A stretch of 64,000 nt of DNA from NCBI GenBank assembly GCA_030549495.1, contig JAUIRK010000804.1, positions 412,247 through 476,246 on the forward strand, given 5' to 3'. The translations under genes were made by a program, and so were the position numbers. Below the pieces are notes generated by a model, which was not told the origin of the DNA, searched no databases, and saw nothing but the letters and a program-made list of their open reading frames with translations. This stretch comes from Nectonema munidae (Eukaryota; Nematomorpha; Nectonematoida; Nectonematidae). Positions 13,080 to 24,123 of this stretch are shown here, one piece after another. Position 1 is the first letter of the stretch, and each line of letters starts with the position of its first letter.

Positions 13080-13440
13080 GGTCGACAGACATTTCGCCCC
13101 ATAGACAATTTGCCCCCTGGACAAATTGTCTCATAGGCTATTAGTTTCATCCATCTTTGCTTATTATATGTGTAAAATTATTAAAAAATTTATATTCTTG
13201 TCTATTTTATCTTTATTAAATTATTTCAAATTAATCAATTTATCTCTTAATATTTTAGAATTGTCCATGAGACAAAATGTCTTATGAAAATAACGGGGCG
13301 AATTGTCCATGAAACAAAATGTCTTATGAAAATAATGGGGCCAATTGTCCATGGGACGAACTGTCTTATGAAAATAACGGGGCGAATTGTCCATGGGACG
13401 AACTGTCTTATGAAAATAATGGGGCGAAATGTCCGAGGAT
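13080..13440. mobile_element. Fold-back MITE with 42-bp tandem units
   Basis: The left arm has gacatttcgccccatagac, then aatttgccccctgg. The right side has four 42-bp direct units (13259-13426) built of aattgtccatgggacgaa, ctgtcttatgaaaataacgg and ggcg, ending gggcgaaatgtccgaggatc. The arms are mutually inverted (gacatttcgcccc against ggggcgaaatgtc). No frame. Similar in style to the 50.4-51.3 kb element, which also ends in a gatcc..ggaca(c/t)ttcg motif. Confidence 0.65.
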
Positions 13441-14191
13441 CAAACTAACGTAAATCAAAGTATACGAGAAAAGAAAATCATTGCGTTTTTTTGAATATTT
13501 CTGTCTACAAATAAAATTCTGACAGCTGTCACAAATAGATTAAGTACATTTTTAACAACTGAAATTTTGTTTCGATATTATATTTTTATTATAATAATCA
13601 ACAAATTTTCTTTAAAAAAATGATTTAATTATCTACAGTGTTATTTATAAAATTTACCAATCGAACATTATAAAAAATATCTCTGCTCAAATATTAAGCA
13701 AATAGAGTATTCTTGCTTTTAAACTGAATAGATAATCAAAATATTCATTCCCAAATAACTATTGAAAAAAATTAAAGTTTTCAAATGTTACAAAATGTAG
13801 CAAACGAGCCCCCCCCCCCCCTTCGCCCCCCTGATGTGGGTGATAACTGAAACGGGTATTCTTTGGTGCATGAAGGGCATGGTTACGGTAAAAGAAACGA
13901 GGAAGGTGAGAGAATATTAGATATGGCCCAGAGGAAAGAACTTTATATTTATAATACCAAGTTTAAGAAAAAGAAAGAACATCTTGTTACATAAAAAAGT
14001 GGAGGTAAAATGAGTCAAATTGTTTATTTCATGGTCAAGGAAAAAGAAATCAAATATGTTAAAGACTGTAAAGCGATACCTAGCAGCGATTTTGTGAACC
14101 AGCATCAATTGTCGGTAGTGGATTTGTGGAAAAGAAAAAATAAAGAGCAAAAAGTGACAAAATAAAAGTATGGAAACTATAAGAGCCTAAA

Positions 14192-16236
14192 TTGATGAAG
14201 GAATTTAAAGACATGATACCAAGGTGCCAATTAAGTCTTGGTAAAAAAGATACTGTGGGTGAAAGGTGGGGGAAAGTTAAGAAAACATTAATTGAGGTGA
14301 GCGAAAAGGTTCTAGGAAGGTCAAAAGCTCGTAAAGTTGAAGAAAGAGAAACCTGGTGGTGGAATGAGGAAGTGAAGCAAGCCCTAAGTGAAAAGAAGTC
14401 TGCATATAAGCGTTATTTAAAAACAAAGTTAGATGAAGACAAAGTGAAGTATACGGATAAAAAGAAGGAAGCCAAAATGATGATATCTGCAGCTAGAAAG
14501 AAAGGAGCACAAACCATGTACGATGAAATTAGCAGCAAAGAAGGGCAAAACAAAATTTATAAAATTGCGAAAATAAAACAAAGGGAAAAAGGAGAAAAAC
14601 AAAATACTGATTTGATAAAGGAGGCTAATGGAAAGATACTTTTTAATAACAAAGAGATTGGTTAAAGGTGGGCGAACTATTTTGAAGAATTGTTAAATGT
14701 GGAGAATGAAGGAGACGCTGTTTTAGAAGTAGTGAAAGTAGAAGAAGTTGACAAAGAAATTGATCCAAAGGAAATCGAGAATACTTTGAAAGTGATGAAA
14801 CCGAATAAAGCCACAGGTTTAAGTGAAGTCAGTATAGATATGTTTAAGGCTGGTGGTGAATTGTGCATTAAATGGTTGACAGATATGTTCAACATAATAT
14901 GGACTGAAGAAAAATTACCATGTGAATGGAAGAAGAGTCTGATCGTGCCCATATACAAAAAGAAAGGAAATGTTTTCGACTGCAGCAGTTATCGTGGAAT
15001 TAAGTTATTGGAACACCCTTTCAAACTTTTCGAAAGAATTTTGAAAAAAAGACTACGAAAAAATAGTGAAAATTAATCCAAAACAATTTGGTTTTATGCC
15101 AGGTAAAAGCACAGTTGATGCAATATTCGTGGCGAGACAACATAGAAAAAAGTCTGGAAGGAGACATGTCTGTTTATTGTGGATATATTGATATGGAGAA
15201 GGCTTATGACAGGGTACCTAGAGGTCTACTTTATGCTTGTTTAAGAAGAAAGAAGTACCAAAAAAATTAGTAAGGTTAGTAATGGAAATGTACAAAAACA
15301 GTAGGACTGTAGTTAGTACACTAAATGGAATATATAGAGAATTTGGAACAAAAGTTTGGGTACGCCAAGGATCAGCTCTAAGCCAACTTTTGTTTATCAT
15401 CATTTTAGATGTAGTTTCTGAAGAGCTCAGAGCAGAAGACTTTAGGAATTGCTGTTTGTTGATGATTTGGTGATTCTGGCCGACAGTAAAGAAAAGTTAC
15501 AAAATAGAGTTGTCTTGTGGCAAACGTGTCTAGAAAAAGTAGGCTTAAAGGTAAATGTTAAAACCATGGTATGTAGTAAAAGTGGAAATGTATCAGTTAA
15601 AGTTGTAGACCGGAATGGAAAAAGATTGAACCAAGTAAGTAGTTTCAAGTATTTGGGTTCTCAAATTGCAGAGAATGGGACTTGTGAGAAGGAAGTACAA
15701 GCAAGAATAAATGCGAGCTGGAAGAAGTGGAAAGAAATGAAAATTGTGTTGTAAGATAAAAGAATCCCACTGAAATTAAAGGCAAAAATATATACAACAA
15801 TCATTAGACCGGTTTATGACTTATGGAACAGAATGTCTAACTTTAAAAAAGAAAGATGGAAGAAAGTTTGCCACAACAGAATTGAATATGTTGAGGAAAA
15901 TACTAGGAATATCGTTGAAAGATCACATAAAAAATGAAGAAGTCAGGAGACGTAGTCTAGTAAACTTTAGTGTTTTAAGTGTTATAGAAAGAAGCAAACT
16001 AAGGTGGTATAGCCATATACTAAGAATGAAAGAAGAGAACATCGTTTGAAAAGCTTTTGATGGGACTGTAGTCAGCAAAAGAAAAAGGGGAAGAAGACCT
16101 TGCAAGAGAAGGAAAGATGGGCTCTTGGAAAAAAATACACTCGGGTTAGAACAAGATGGTGCTGAGGATAGAGGAAAATGGAGGCTCAAGAAGTTGGGTA
16201 GAAGGTGTAGAAGAAGGCACAATTGGTGATTCGCGG
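14192..16236 (+). pseudogene. RTE-clade reverse transcriptase and C-terminal region
   Basis: From 14192 a charged linker (ETWWWNEEVKQALSEKKSAY, typical of RTE) leads into EELLNVE and the reverse transcriptase. Visible RT blocks are MKPNKATGLSEVS, WKKSLIVPIYKKKGN, SYRGIKLLEHPFKLFERIL, FGFMPGKSTVDAIF, GYIDMEKAYDRVPR, VRQGSALSQLLF and LLFVDDLVILADS (the catalytic FADD box as FVDD). Then come SSFKYLGSQIAENGTCEKE, MTYGTECLTLKK, LRWYSHILRMKE and RGRRPCKR, the usual RTE tail. Stops near 14664, 15075 and 15752 and shifts near 15080, 15240, 15450 and 15810 break the frame into at least six pieces. Product when intact: target-primed reverse transcription of its own RNA. Confidence 0.85.
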
Positions 16237-16425
16237 CACACAAAATAAAAATGGTCTGCTTTAAGTTATATAAAATTCATTGGAAATGGAACAGAGGATG
16301 AAATTTTGGAAAATCAATGCATAAAAGAGTTAAGGTCAAAAATTTTGAAAACGAATCTTATACTTATCTTTTCAGGGAGCTTTTATGTAACTTAAAGCAC
16401 ACCATTTTGTTTTTATGGAACACCT
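16235..16425. mobile_element. Small MITE (~190 bp) just downstream of the LINE
   Basis: The left arm aaaatggtctgctttaagtt and the right arm reversed, aaaatggtgtgctttaagtt, differ by one base and form inverted ends around about 110 bp. A half copy of the same left arm lies at 41.60-41.69 kb. Superfamily unknown. Confidence 0.6.
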
Positions 16426-17277
16426 GTCCCATTGACTCTGAAAGGGTGAACCAACTATAAATGTTAGCGCTATGTGTCTAAATAAAGACATTCTTAAAAA
16501 TATGTTTTTATTTTCAGACATCATGTATTTAGGAAAATTAACTTATTATCTCAATATTTTCCTAGAGGGGCGGTCTGCCAGGACGCAGAATTTATTTGTA
16601 TTAATATATCATCAATAAAATTTTATCCAGATATTTTAGACTTAAATAGTAATCAAATAATGATTTGCTACACTCTTTATTCCAATTGGTCCGTTTTGAA
16701 GTGTTATTTGAAAGCATAAGCTATATAGAGAATATTGTTTTATTCCATAAAGATTCTTAGAATAATATCATTTTTCTATCTTTGTGTTAGTTCATGCTGA
16801 TATTCAAAAGCTGAAAATTAATCGTATAAAAACAAAGAAAAGTTTTTCTTTCAAAGTTAAAAAAGTTTAGTTAAAAAACTAATTCCCTCAGAATATAAAT
16901 TTGATTGGTTCAAAAGTAATCAATAAGAAATAGGATTTAATCATATGATGGCCTCTCAGCCATGCTTGTTAAAAAATCATAAAAAAAACATGACAGATTT
17001 GATTAAACGTCGATTTTTTCAACAAAAATTTTAGGGTAAATTATGGGATGGCCTCTCAGGCCCTATATGACCATGTGGGGGTTGGTACACGACTGAAACT
17101 GAGTCATGTTATAAATTCATAGGCATTTAAAGTAATTGTTGCTCATAATTTGCTTATAATTTGAAAAATAAATTAAATTTATTTGCAAGTGGCGTTACAA
17201 ATTTGTCGTGCGCAAAGCTTTGGTCTGTTAGACATGTCCCTCTATTTTCAAAAGGCTTCCAATGACCGCAGTAAAGC

Positions 17278-17308
<31 letters not shown>

Positions 17309-18129
17309 ATAAGTTAGGGGCACATCCTTAAAATTATTAGAGACAAACTTTTTTTTATAATTTCTCAACTGTAAAATAACTAAAGGATATGGAAAGTCTA
17401 CTCACAAGCCTTTAGAACTAAAATTGGAAAAAATTAAGCCCTATTAAATACATACCAATTTAGTTTATGAATAAAAAAGTATAATGAAACTTTACTTTTA
17501 GATAAAATACAACATTTTGGTGGAAAAATCCATTGCTAATTATATTCAGCAATCATCACCAACTTTACATTTTATACATCGTCAAACGGACCGCAATCAT
17601 TTTTTCCGAACGTTCTACAGTGTGTGGAGTCCAATTTGAACATTTTTGACAAATCTTGCTAAATATAAAAAATTAGTGTGCTAATCGAAGAACTTCAACA
17701 AATAAAGCAAAATGGAGACCGTTTTTAATTGTAAGTTATTGTTATAATGAAGGAATTTAATTTTAATTTTTTTATTTAATATGTAGTGTATACATATTCA
17801 AATAGATAGAAAATACTTTTAAATTATGAAATTAAAGGGTCAAAATGACAAAAATTGTAAAACGTAGAGTTAAATTATGTTAAGTGAAAATTGATGGAAG
17901 TTTTGTGAAAGTGGAGAAAAATGCGGCTAACAAAGAACTTACTTTCGATGAAATAGAAAAAAGGAAAAAGATTTAAATTAGGAAGAAGCAGCAAATCAGA
18001 GACAAAAGATGACTTGAAATAAAAAAGCCTTGAAGACGCTTTATTTTTAATGAATACTAATCCATTACTTCTCTCTTTTTTCACAAAGAAGGGAATGAAG
18101 TTGATGAGAAGAGGACAAGGCATTGTGTC
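16426..18129. other. Non-coding, includes a (TA)n tract and an orphan hAT-like end
   Basis: A TA dinucleotide run lies at 17279-17312. Directly after it, ttaggggcacatccttaaaa (17314) resembles the left terminus of the 10.7-kb hAT (caggggcgcacatcctcaaa), followed in both by attatt and a similar T-rich block, so it may be a related copy; its other end was not found. The phrase gatggcctctcag occurs twice (16947, 17047). No gene seen. Confidence 0.4.
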
Positions 18130-18310
18130 GTGGATAGAGATAGTGATCAGGAGAGTGCGCATTCTGTCACAGCACTCCTTTAATTTATGAAGTTTCACAC
18201 TTTTGATACTTCGAATCTATTCAGCACAAATTCTTCTTCTTTCTTCTCCCTTTCCTCAACACTGCCTTCAAAGTGCACAAAAGAAAGACCACACGAACAC
18301 CATAATACAA
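18130..18310 (+). repeat. REP3 copy 1
   Basis: Matches the reverse complement of 35.13-35.32 kb. Shared blocks include tttaatttatg, cacacttttgatact, acaaattcttcttct and gccttcaa.agtgca. The minus strand at 35 kb has a 100-codon open frame over it, but this copy is broken in the same frame. Nature unknown. Confidence 0.6.
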
Positions 18311-19229
18311 GCCAGAGAAGACTATTTTGCCGAGATTAAGTATGGTTAACATATGTGTTATGAATGAAGGACGAAATCTCCTTGCTCACACACACACATC
18401 AATTTAAAAAGTAAGCGCTTTCACTTGTCCAATATGATTTTAATTACGTTATAGTTTGTGTCCTTGCACCAGATTCCCCCTCCCATTATTAAAGGACAGA
18501 AGATACAGTTTTGTGATTCCAAAATAATAGGCATACATTTATGGAAACATTTTAGGATTAATCAACAGTTCCATGATTTCTACGAATCAAAGAATTTAGC
18601 ATCTAATAATGTTGACAAACATAGGAAACAAACAAGAAGTAAAACAAGTTCAAATCAATAGAACACATATTTCCAGTGATAAGAGACTCAGAGAGAGAGA
18701 GAGAAAGAGAGAGAGAACGACATTCACTTGTTTACCTAGTCCATGAAAAATCCCCTTAGAAAAAAGATCCATATAAAAAAACTTTATTACTTAAAATTGA
18801 CTAAAAATAAATCCTATAAAAAAATAAATTTCCAATGATATCTAAAAGTTATATTATTCTGAGTGTTAGATTTTTAGAAAGTTGATACTAAATTTTTTAA
18901 CAGATTTGTTATCAATTAAATATATTTTTAAAAATTAAAACTTTTTATGCATAAGTACATTCGAATAAAGTTATTTTTTTTTTTAGCGAAAAAAATTTTA
19001 AAGTTTGGATTCAAAACATATTTAAAAATATGACATTATAGTCATTGATAATAAAATCACTAAAAAATGAAAACATTTCTACCAATCTAACGCTTTGAAT
19101 AATATAAATTTTAGCCATCATAAATTTATTTTTGAAATGAATTATTTTTGGTCAAATTTAAGAGATAAAGTTCACTACTCTGAAACTTAGATATATAGAA
19201 ATTAGTGTAATATATCTAATAGTACGTTG
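18311..19229. other. Non-coding with a GA microsatellite
   Basis: A short GA-rich run sits at 18688-18718. A 67-codon plus frame (18458-18661) has no recognisable features. Otherwise AT-rich. Confidence 0.4.
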
Positions 19230-19394
19230 CAGTAGAACCTCAAGTATCCGAACAGGTTAGGAGACAAAGAAATTAGTTAGATAAGCAAGTATTCGGATAC
19301 GTCAAAACTTCTTTCTTCCTTTAGGTGGACACACCAGTTCTTCGAATACGCTAAAATTCGGATACTCGAGGTTCGGATATCCGAGGTTTAACTG
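19230..19394. mobile_element. pogo/Tigger-like MITE (165 bp)
   Basis: The left end CAGTAGAACCTCAAGTATCC and the right end reversed CAGTTAAACCTCGGATATCC are the classic CAGT..AACCTC..ATCCGA termini of pogo/Tigger MITEs. A TA follows the right end; the left neighbour is mutated. The centre has further attcggatac phrases. Confidence 0.7.
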
Positions 19395-21597
19395 TAATAT
19401 CACTATAATTATAGATCATTAGAACTCGATTTTTTCTATCCCTTTTCAAAAACACAATGATTTTTACACGGTTGTCTTCCCATTTAGAACAAACTTTATT
19501 TTAAAAAAGTAGCACAATTACGTTGTTTTTAATATATAGAAAAAGATATCATTATATTGTTATATCTTTCAGAAATTTTTGCAAGGTTGAACACGGGGAG
19601 ATGAGTGTTACTTTCATCACAAAACTTTACAGCCATTGTAGTTATTATTTTTTCATAATTTTAAGTAAGTGGTTGCAAAACGCGCAGCTATTGATATCAA
19701 CAAATAAATAAAATTAAAATTATCTAGACTCAATTGAAGTATTTGAAAAGAAAAGATCTTAAAATGAGCTCAATTGCTTTAGATTAATTTTTTGTCTTCC
19801 CACAGATACACTGAATAATAAACCTATAAAGTTGGTCAATTTAATGAAGAAAAAAAATATTTAGATTAGTAAATAGTTAATAAAGGACTTACTATCTAAG
19901 TTGAATGGTTGAATTTCTACGAAAGTATAATGTTTTTTATCATGTACTTAGTAAAGATAACTTACAAAGTGATTAGAATGATGAATTTGCTAATTATAAT
20001 TCAGTATTGTAAAATTGATTAATTATTATGTTCCATCTGTATCTCTTCATATTCCCTTTTAACTTCCCCAATCACTCTTTTTTCATACATGACTACATCA
20101 TCTCGTTTTAGTTGATATACAACGTCTTATATGCAAAGTACTGTAAAAAAATAAAATTCTCTTATCAGACATTATCTGTTGGCATAAAGGATAAAGCGAT
20201 GTGACGAATGTTAAAGATGATGTGCTTGGCAATGAGATTTGTGAAATTATTGAATGCGCTTCTTTTTGATATAATTTAGATTTTAGAATAACTAAACTTG
20301 ATTGAACTGTACACGGATATGCTAAAAAATTAGCCAGAAAGAGGGCATGGCTTCACCCAATCACCCCCCCCCCCCTCTAAACCCGCCACTACCACACCTC
20401 TTTGCGTTAAAAAACCTTTTGCATTCACCTTGTAGCCTGAAGACAGCAGTGTTTTGTAGACAACAACAAGGCACAAGTTATTCACTCTCAACCGTTTAAC
20501 ATATAGTATCTGAGTTAAAGCTAGGAAAGGGGGATAAAAGCAATATCTATGAAAATCTGTATTTTAGAGAGAAGTGTAGATTTAAATTTTTTACCGTAAA
20601 ACTAGTCTTCCAACACTTTAAAACTTTTGATATTTATTTGGATCAAAGGAAACATGTGTTATCATCACATTTACTCCATGGTGAGCATGTAAAACTAAGC
20701 CATCTGTTTCTTCCTAATGTCAAAATAATTAACTTTCTCCACATGGGGTGCATACTATGGGTATGAATAAAATTTCATAATACTGATTTATCTTATACTA
20801 ATAAGCATAACTGTCTCAAAACAGTAATAAATAAATGATAGTAAAAAATAAGGTCTCTGCAAAAGTCTGCTCGTAGGACCGATTATATATTTATATTATA
20901 AGGTATAATATATGCCATCATCTATATATGCGGAGGAAGCAAATTCCAGGCTTTGTTTGTTCCTAGTGTACATATATTAAACTTCCATGATATGTACTAA
21001 ATATTACATATCACTATTATACAAGGTATTTACATGTCTCCTTTTTTGATACTTTTTTTTATCATATCTCATTTACAGGGCGAACAGAAGTCAATAAAGT
21101 ATAGAACAAAAAGCTACTGTAAATCAATTTAAGTTATTTTTCTTTTGTTTTTCAGATTTTTTATAGGTCAATAAAGTTAAAAAGAATTTTTTAAGTCAAT
21201 AAAAAGTTAAAAAGTTATCTTGCGTAAAACAGTTTTTAGAAAACTAAAAATTAAAATATTCTCAATGATTATTTCTCGTTTAAATAGTAATCGTCATTCA
21301 AAACTTGAATTTATACTTTTATATCATAAATTTATTGTTGAATAAAAAGCTGAAATAGGGTATGGAAAATAAGAAAGTAAAATTTCGAAGAAAACATCTT
21401 TTGAAAAATTTAGAAGATGCACTCCTTTCGGGGAGAATAAAAGTCAATAAAGTAAAAAAAACATTTTAAAAAATTCTTAACCTATATTAAAACATACTTT
21501 TATCAACATTTAGATTCGTCCAAATTTTCGCTAATGATTTAATTTTTACTTTGATTTACTGATCTACAATTTTTTAGAATTTCACTTTTCGATGATT
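19395..21597. other. 2.2 kb without a supported gene
   Basis: AT-rich. A C-run at 20365 followed by taaacccgccactac looks like the tail of a further MITE but has no partner. The phrase agtcaataaagt recurs several times between 21.08 and 21.46 kb with gggcgaacagaag / ggggagaataaaag, possibly a degenerate direct repeat. Confidence 0.35.
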
Positions 21598-21605
21598 AGC
21601 AGACC

Positions 21606-21872
21606 CAGGGCCAGAGTTCGCGGGGCCCAATGCAAAATGGATTGCACGGGAATCAGTGTGGGTATGAAAAAAGATTAAAAGTAAATAAAATTTTGAAAAA
21701 AAAAAGGGATTTGTTTTATTACTTTTTCATTAACACAAAATGACGATCAAAGTAACTTTACTTTGCGAACCTTGCGTTTAGCGAAATCATACAATATCTC
21801 ATCAAAATGAAAAATGAGAAGCGCGGGGCCTACTGCGGCCGCATAAGTTGCAGTGGCCTAAGGCCGGCCCTA
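21606..21872. mobile_element. hAT MITE (267 bp) with perfect 8-bp duplication
   Basis: The left end is CAGGGCCAGAG and the right end reversed is TAGGGCCGGCC. The 8 bp agcagacc are present on both sides (21598-21605 and 21873-21880). Both ends carry gcggggcc phrases. No coding sequence. Confidence 0.8.
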
Positions 21873-21880
21873 AGCAGACC

Positions 21881-23859
21881 TATGAAAATTATTAATATCT
21901 CATAGTAAAATAACTAACAAATAAGTTCTGATTAGTAAAATAACTCGCTCAATTATATTCATAATTTACAACTGGTTTATTATAATTACTTTTAATTAAT
22001 CGACGATAATATCAGTATAATTAAGCATTGTTGAGATTACTAGTTTAAATAGTTGTTATTACCAGTTTGAGTTTTCAGTGCCCTTATTTTCAATAACACA
22101 CCGGAACTTTTTATACACCCTTGAAAAAGTAAAATATAGCTTAAAACAAAAAAAACAATTTTTACATGTCCAACCAAAAAACAGTTGTTGAAGGAAATAA
22201 AAAATCGAAGTACTATATATACATCAAAGTGTAAATATAATTTATTCAATTTTTAAAAACTTTAGGAAAGCGTGACAATTCAAAGTTATTTTACAAAAAA
22301 AATATATTTTAGTAAATTCGGTATTATTAAGAAATTTTATAAAAAAAAATACACATTATCAAGGTTAGATAAAATGACGATCAAAATAAAAGTGAATATA
22401 TATAATAACATGAGCTTACCAAATTATTTTTTTTTGTGAAATAACTTGTAACTATCGCGAGTTCGCTACTATTACTCTATGTTCGCTAAACTTCGTTTTG
22501 ATTGTTTTTTCACAAATTTTTTTAAAGCAAATGAAGATAAATTTACATAAATATATTTGATTTTTTGCAAAAAAATTTTTGAAATTCTCTAGAATTTGCA
22601 TGAATTAGCTAAAATGGCGTACCTGGGGTAAAAGGAATCTGTGACACTTCTTGGCATGACATTTCGCCTCTTAAAAATAAATTTTCCATTATTTGGATAT
22701 TTACATGAAGAAAAGCGGAAGAGATTTGATGAGAGTAAAAAAATAATATATATTAATTTTTAAAATATTTCATATCCCTCAGATACATATATTTATTACT
22801 CAATCAGATTACAACGTAATACAAATGTAGAAAATTTATCCTTTAAAAAAACAAATAAATAAATTTTTTTATGTTGAAGACTCTTCTTACGAAATTTTTG
22901 CCCAAATTAGAAAACAATTTCTAAAGAACTTTTACAAAAGTTACATTTTCTAGGCTTGAATGAATTTGTTGGCTTTTCCAAATAATCTTTTTTTTATTCT
23001 AAATAATTCAATGCATCTTCTTGCATCTTTAATTAAATTAATATTATTTATTTCTTTCTTCATATTATTGTCAGCTACCAGATATACAGTATTTTTAGCA
23101 ATCAAATAATAATTGTTGAAACATGCTATATGGACCCAGAATATGGAGGGCTGATGGTTTTGGGAGGAGAGGGGGGTGCAAATGCATCCATCTCCCCATC
23201 TCCTACAGTCAAAGAAAATATGTAAAAGAAGCCAGACTAAAATAAAAGATCAAATAGGTAAAAAAGAAATAACTTATTTATGAAGAAACATCACATCTTT
23301 CTCTGTAATAGTCTTTATTCGTGTCAAGCATTTGTATTCAAACACTTTTTGAAAAAAAAATTTTCATCAACAGCCAATCAGATGTAGAATTTAAAGTTAT
23401 TGACATTAGAATCGGCATCAGTAACGATAAGATACCGATATTATGCTGTCATATCATGAATAAAGTTTGGTCTATTGCTATACATCTGAGTTAAGACCCA
23501 AGTGGCAAAATTTCTACATATAAACTAGGGTCCTAATATATAACATTTCAAGTGAAATGTTTCCATGTTTTAGGTGAAATTATTTTATCTATATTTTTAA
23601 GTGGGAAATTTTTATTTATAATTATTTCAATTTGAAATATTCGTATTTTTATTGGTTTACAAAATGTTTTATTTTTTATAGAGGGAAGAATAAGCATACC
23701 TTGTATTACACATCTGTTACAAATAAGAGGTTTGAGTTGCGAATTATTTGTATGTTACTTTATTTTCTTTTTACTTCTATAGTAAGTTACTTTGTTTTTC
23801 AATTCTTTTTTTTTAAATAGAAATTTTGGTTGAAAAAAATATAAAATTCTGTTCTCTAT
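21881..23859. other. 2 kb without a supported gene
   Basis: AT-rich; only short frames. A GA/G-rich patch with ggagaggggggtgcaaatgc at 23166-23185 resembles MITE ends but is unpaired. Confidence 0.35.
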
Positions 23860-24123
23860 ATGGATAATGGAAAAATACCTCACTATACAGTTACACTGTA
23901 AAAACTCCAATTTAGATCTTACAAGTATTTACCTCTATATTCGCACATGATTAACCCTATTGAACAATCTTTTTCTAAAGTAAAATCAGTCGGAAGAAAC
24001 TTTCAGAAAATGCTGATAATAATGATTTGGTTGATTGTGCCATGACTGTAATAAATAAAATTACTGAATCGGATTGTATTGGATGGTTTGGTGAAGCTAA
24101 AAGAAATATGCAGTTAGTGTAAA
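23860..24123 (+). pseudogene. Tc1/mariner (IS630)-type transposase C-terminal fragment
   Basis: The plus strand reads MDNGKIPHYTVTL, then LPLYSHMINPIEQSFSKVKS, and after a one-base shift RKKLSENADNNDLVDCAMTV and a final GWFGEAKRNMQLV-stop. The (L)P.YS..(L/I)NPIE..FSK.K block is the hallmark of DDE_3 transposases of the Tc1/mariner-IS630 superfamily, where the E of NPIE is near or at the third catalytic position. A stop and a frameshift break it, and the first 200 or so residues are absent. Confidence 0.65.

Larger units (their letters stand above)
10700..13833. mobile_element. hAT element (3134 bp) inserted in the RTE LINE
   Basis: The left end is CAGGGGCGCACATCC and the right end reversed is CAGGGGGGCGAAGG. 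The 8 bp atgtgggt lie just before (10692-10699) and just after (13834-13841): a perfect hAT-type target duplication whose single copy restores the LINE endonuclease reading. A run of at least 16 G follows the left terminus, and a run of at least 13 C precedes the right one. I find no transposase, so it is non-autonomous or gutted. It carries at least four younger or independent elements, listed separately. Confidence 0.85.
10545..14165 (+). pseudogene. RTE endonuclease domain, split by the hAT insertion
   Basis: The first half reads ISAYAPQAGCKEEEELAF and then GADLNGHVG, the APE-type endonuclease motifs around the conserved GDLNGHVG. The second half, after the insertion, reads HGYGKRNEEGERILDMAQRK and then KSGGKMSQIVYFMVKEKEIK, matching the GDFN...NEEGERIL...SQIDYI pattern of RTE endonucleases. 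The catalytic D of SQIDY is V here, and stops and frame changes are present, so it is dead even apart from the 3.1-kb interruption. The first ~150 codons of a complete endonuclease are missing at the 5' side. Confidence 0.75.
10520..16214 (+). mobile_element. RTE-clade LINE, 5' truncated, interrupted by a hAT
   Basis: The pieces lie in RTE order: endonuclease (10.55-10.70 and 13.84-14.17 kb), linker, reverse transcriptase (14.7-15.7 kb) and C-terminal region (15.8-16.2 kb). The 16-bp phrase aggcacaattggtgat occurs directly before (10504-10519) and directly after (16215-16230), which I read as the target-site duplication. Without the inserted hAT and its duplication the LINE is about 2.55 kb, short for RTE (about 3.2 kb), so it is 5' truncated. 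It ends in a gtagaaggtgtagaag-type short repeat, as RTE elements often do. Confidence 0.8.

Noticed and set aside
13259-13426. CRISPR-like array (repeated 42-bp units)
   Set aside because: Units are directly adjacent with no unique spacers and sit within a fold-back MITE in a eukaryotic context.
17279-17312. Possible replication origin or promoter in the TA tract
   Set aside because: A plain dinucleotide microsatellite next to a transposon-like end; nothing else supports a function.
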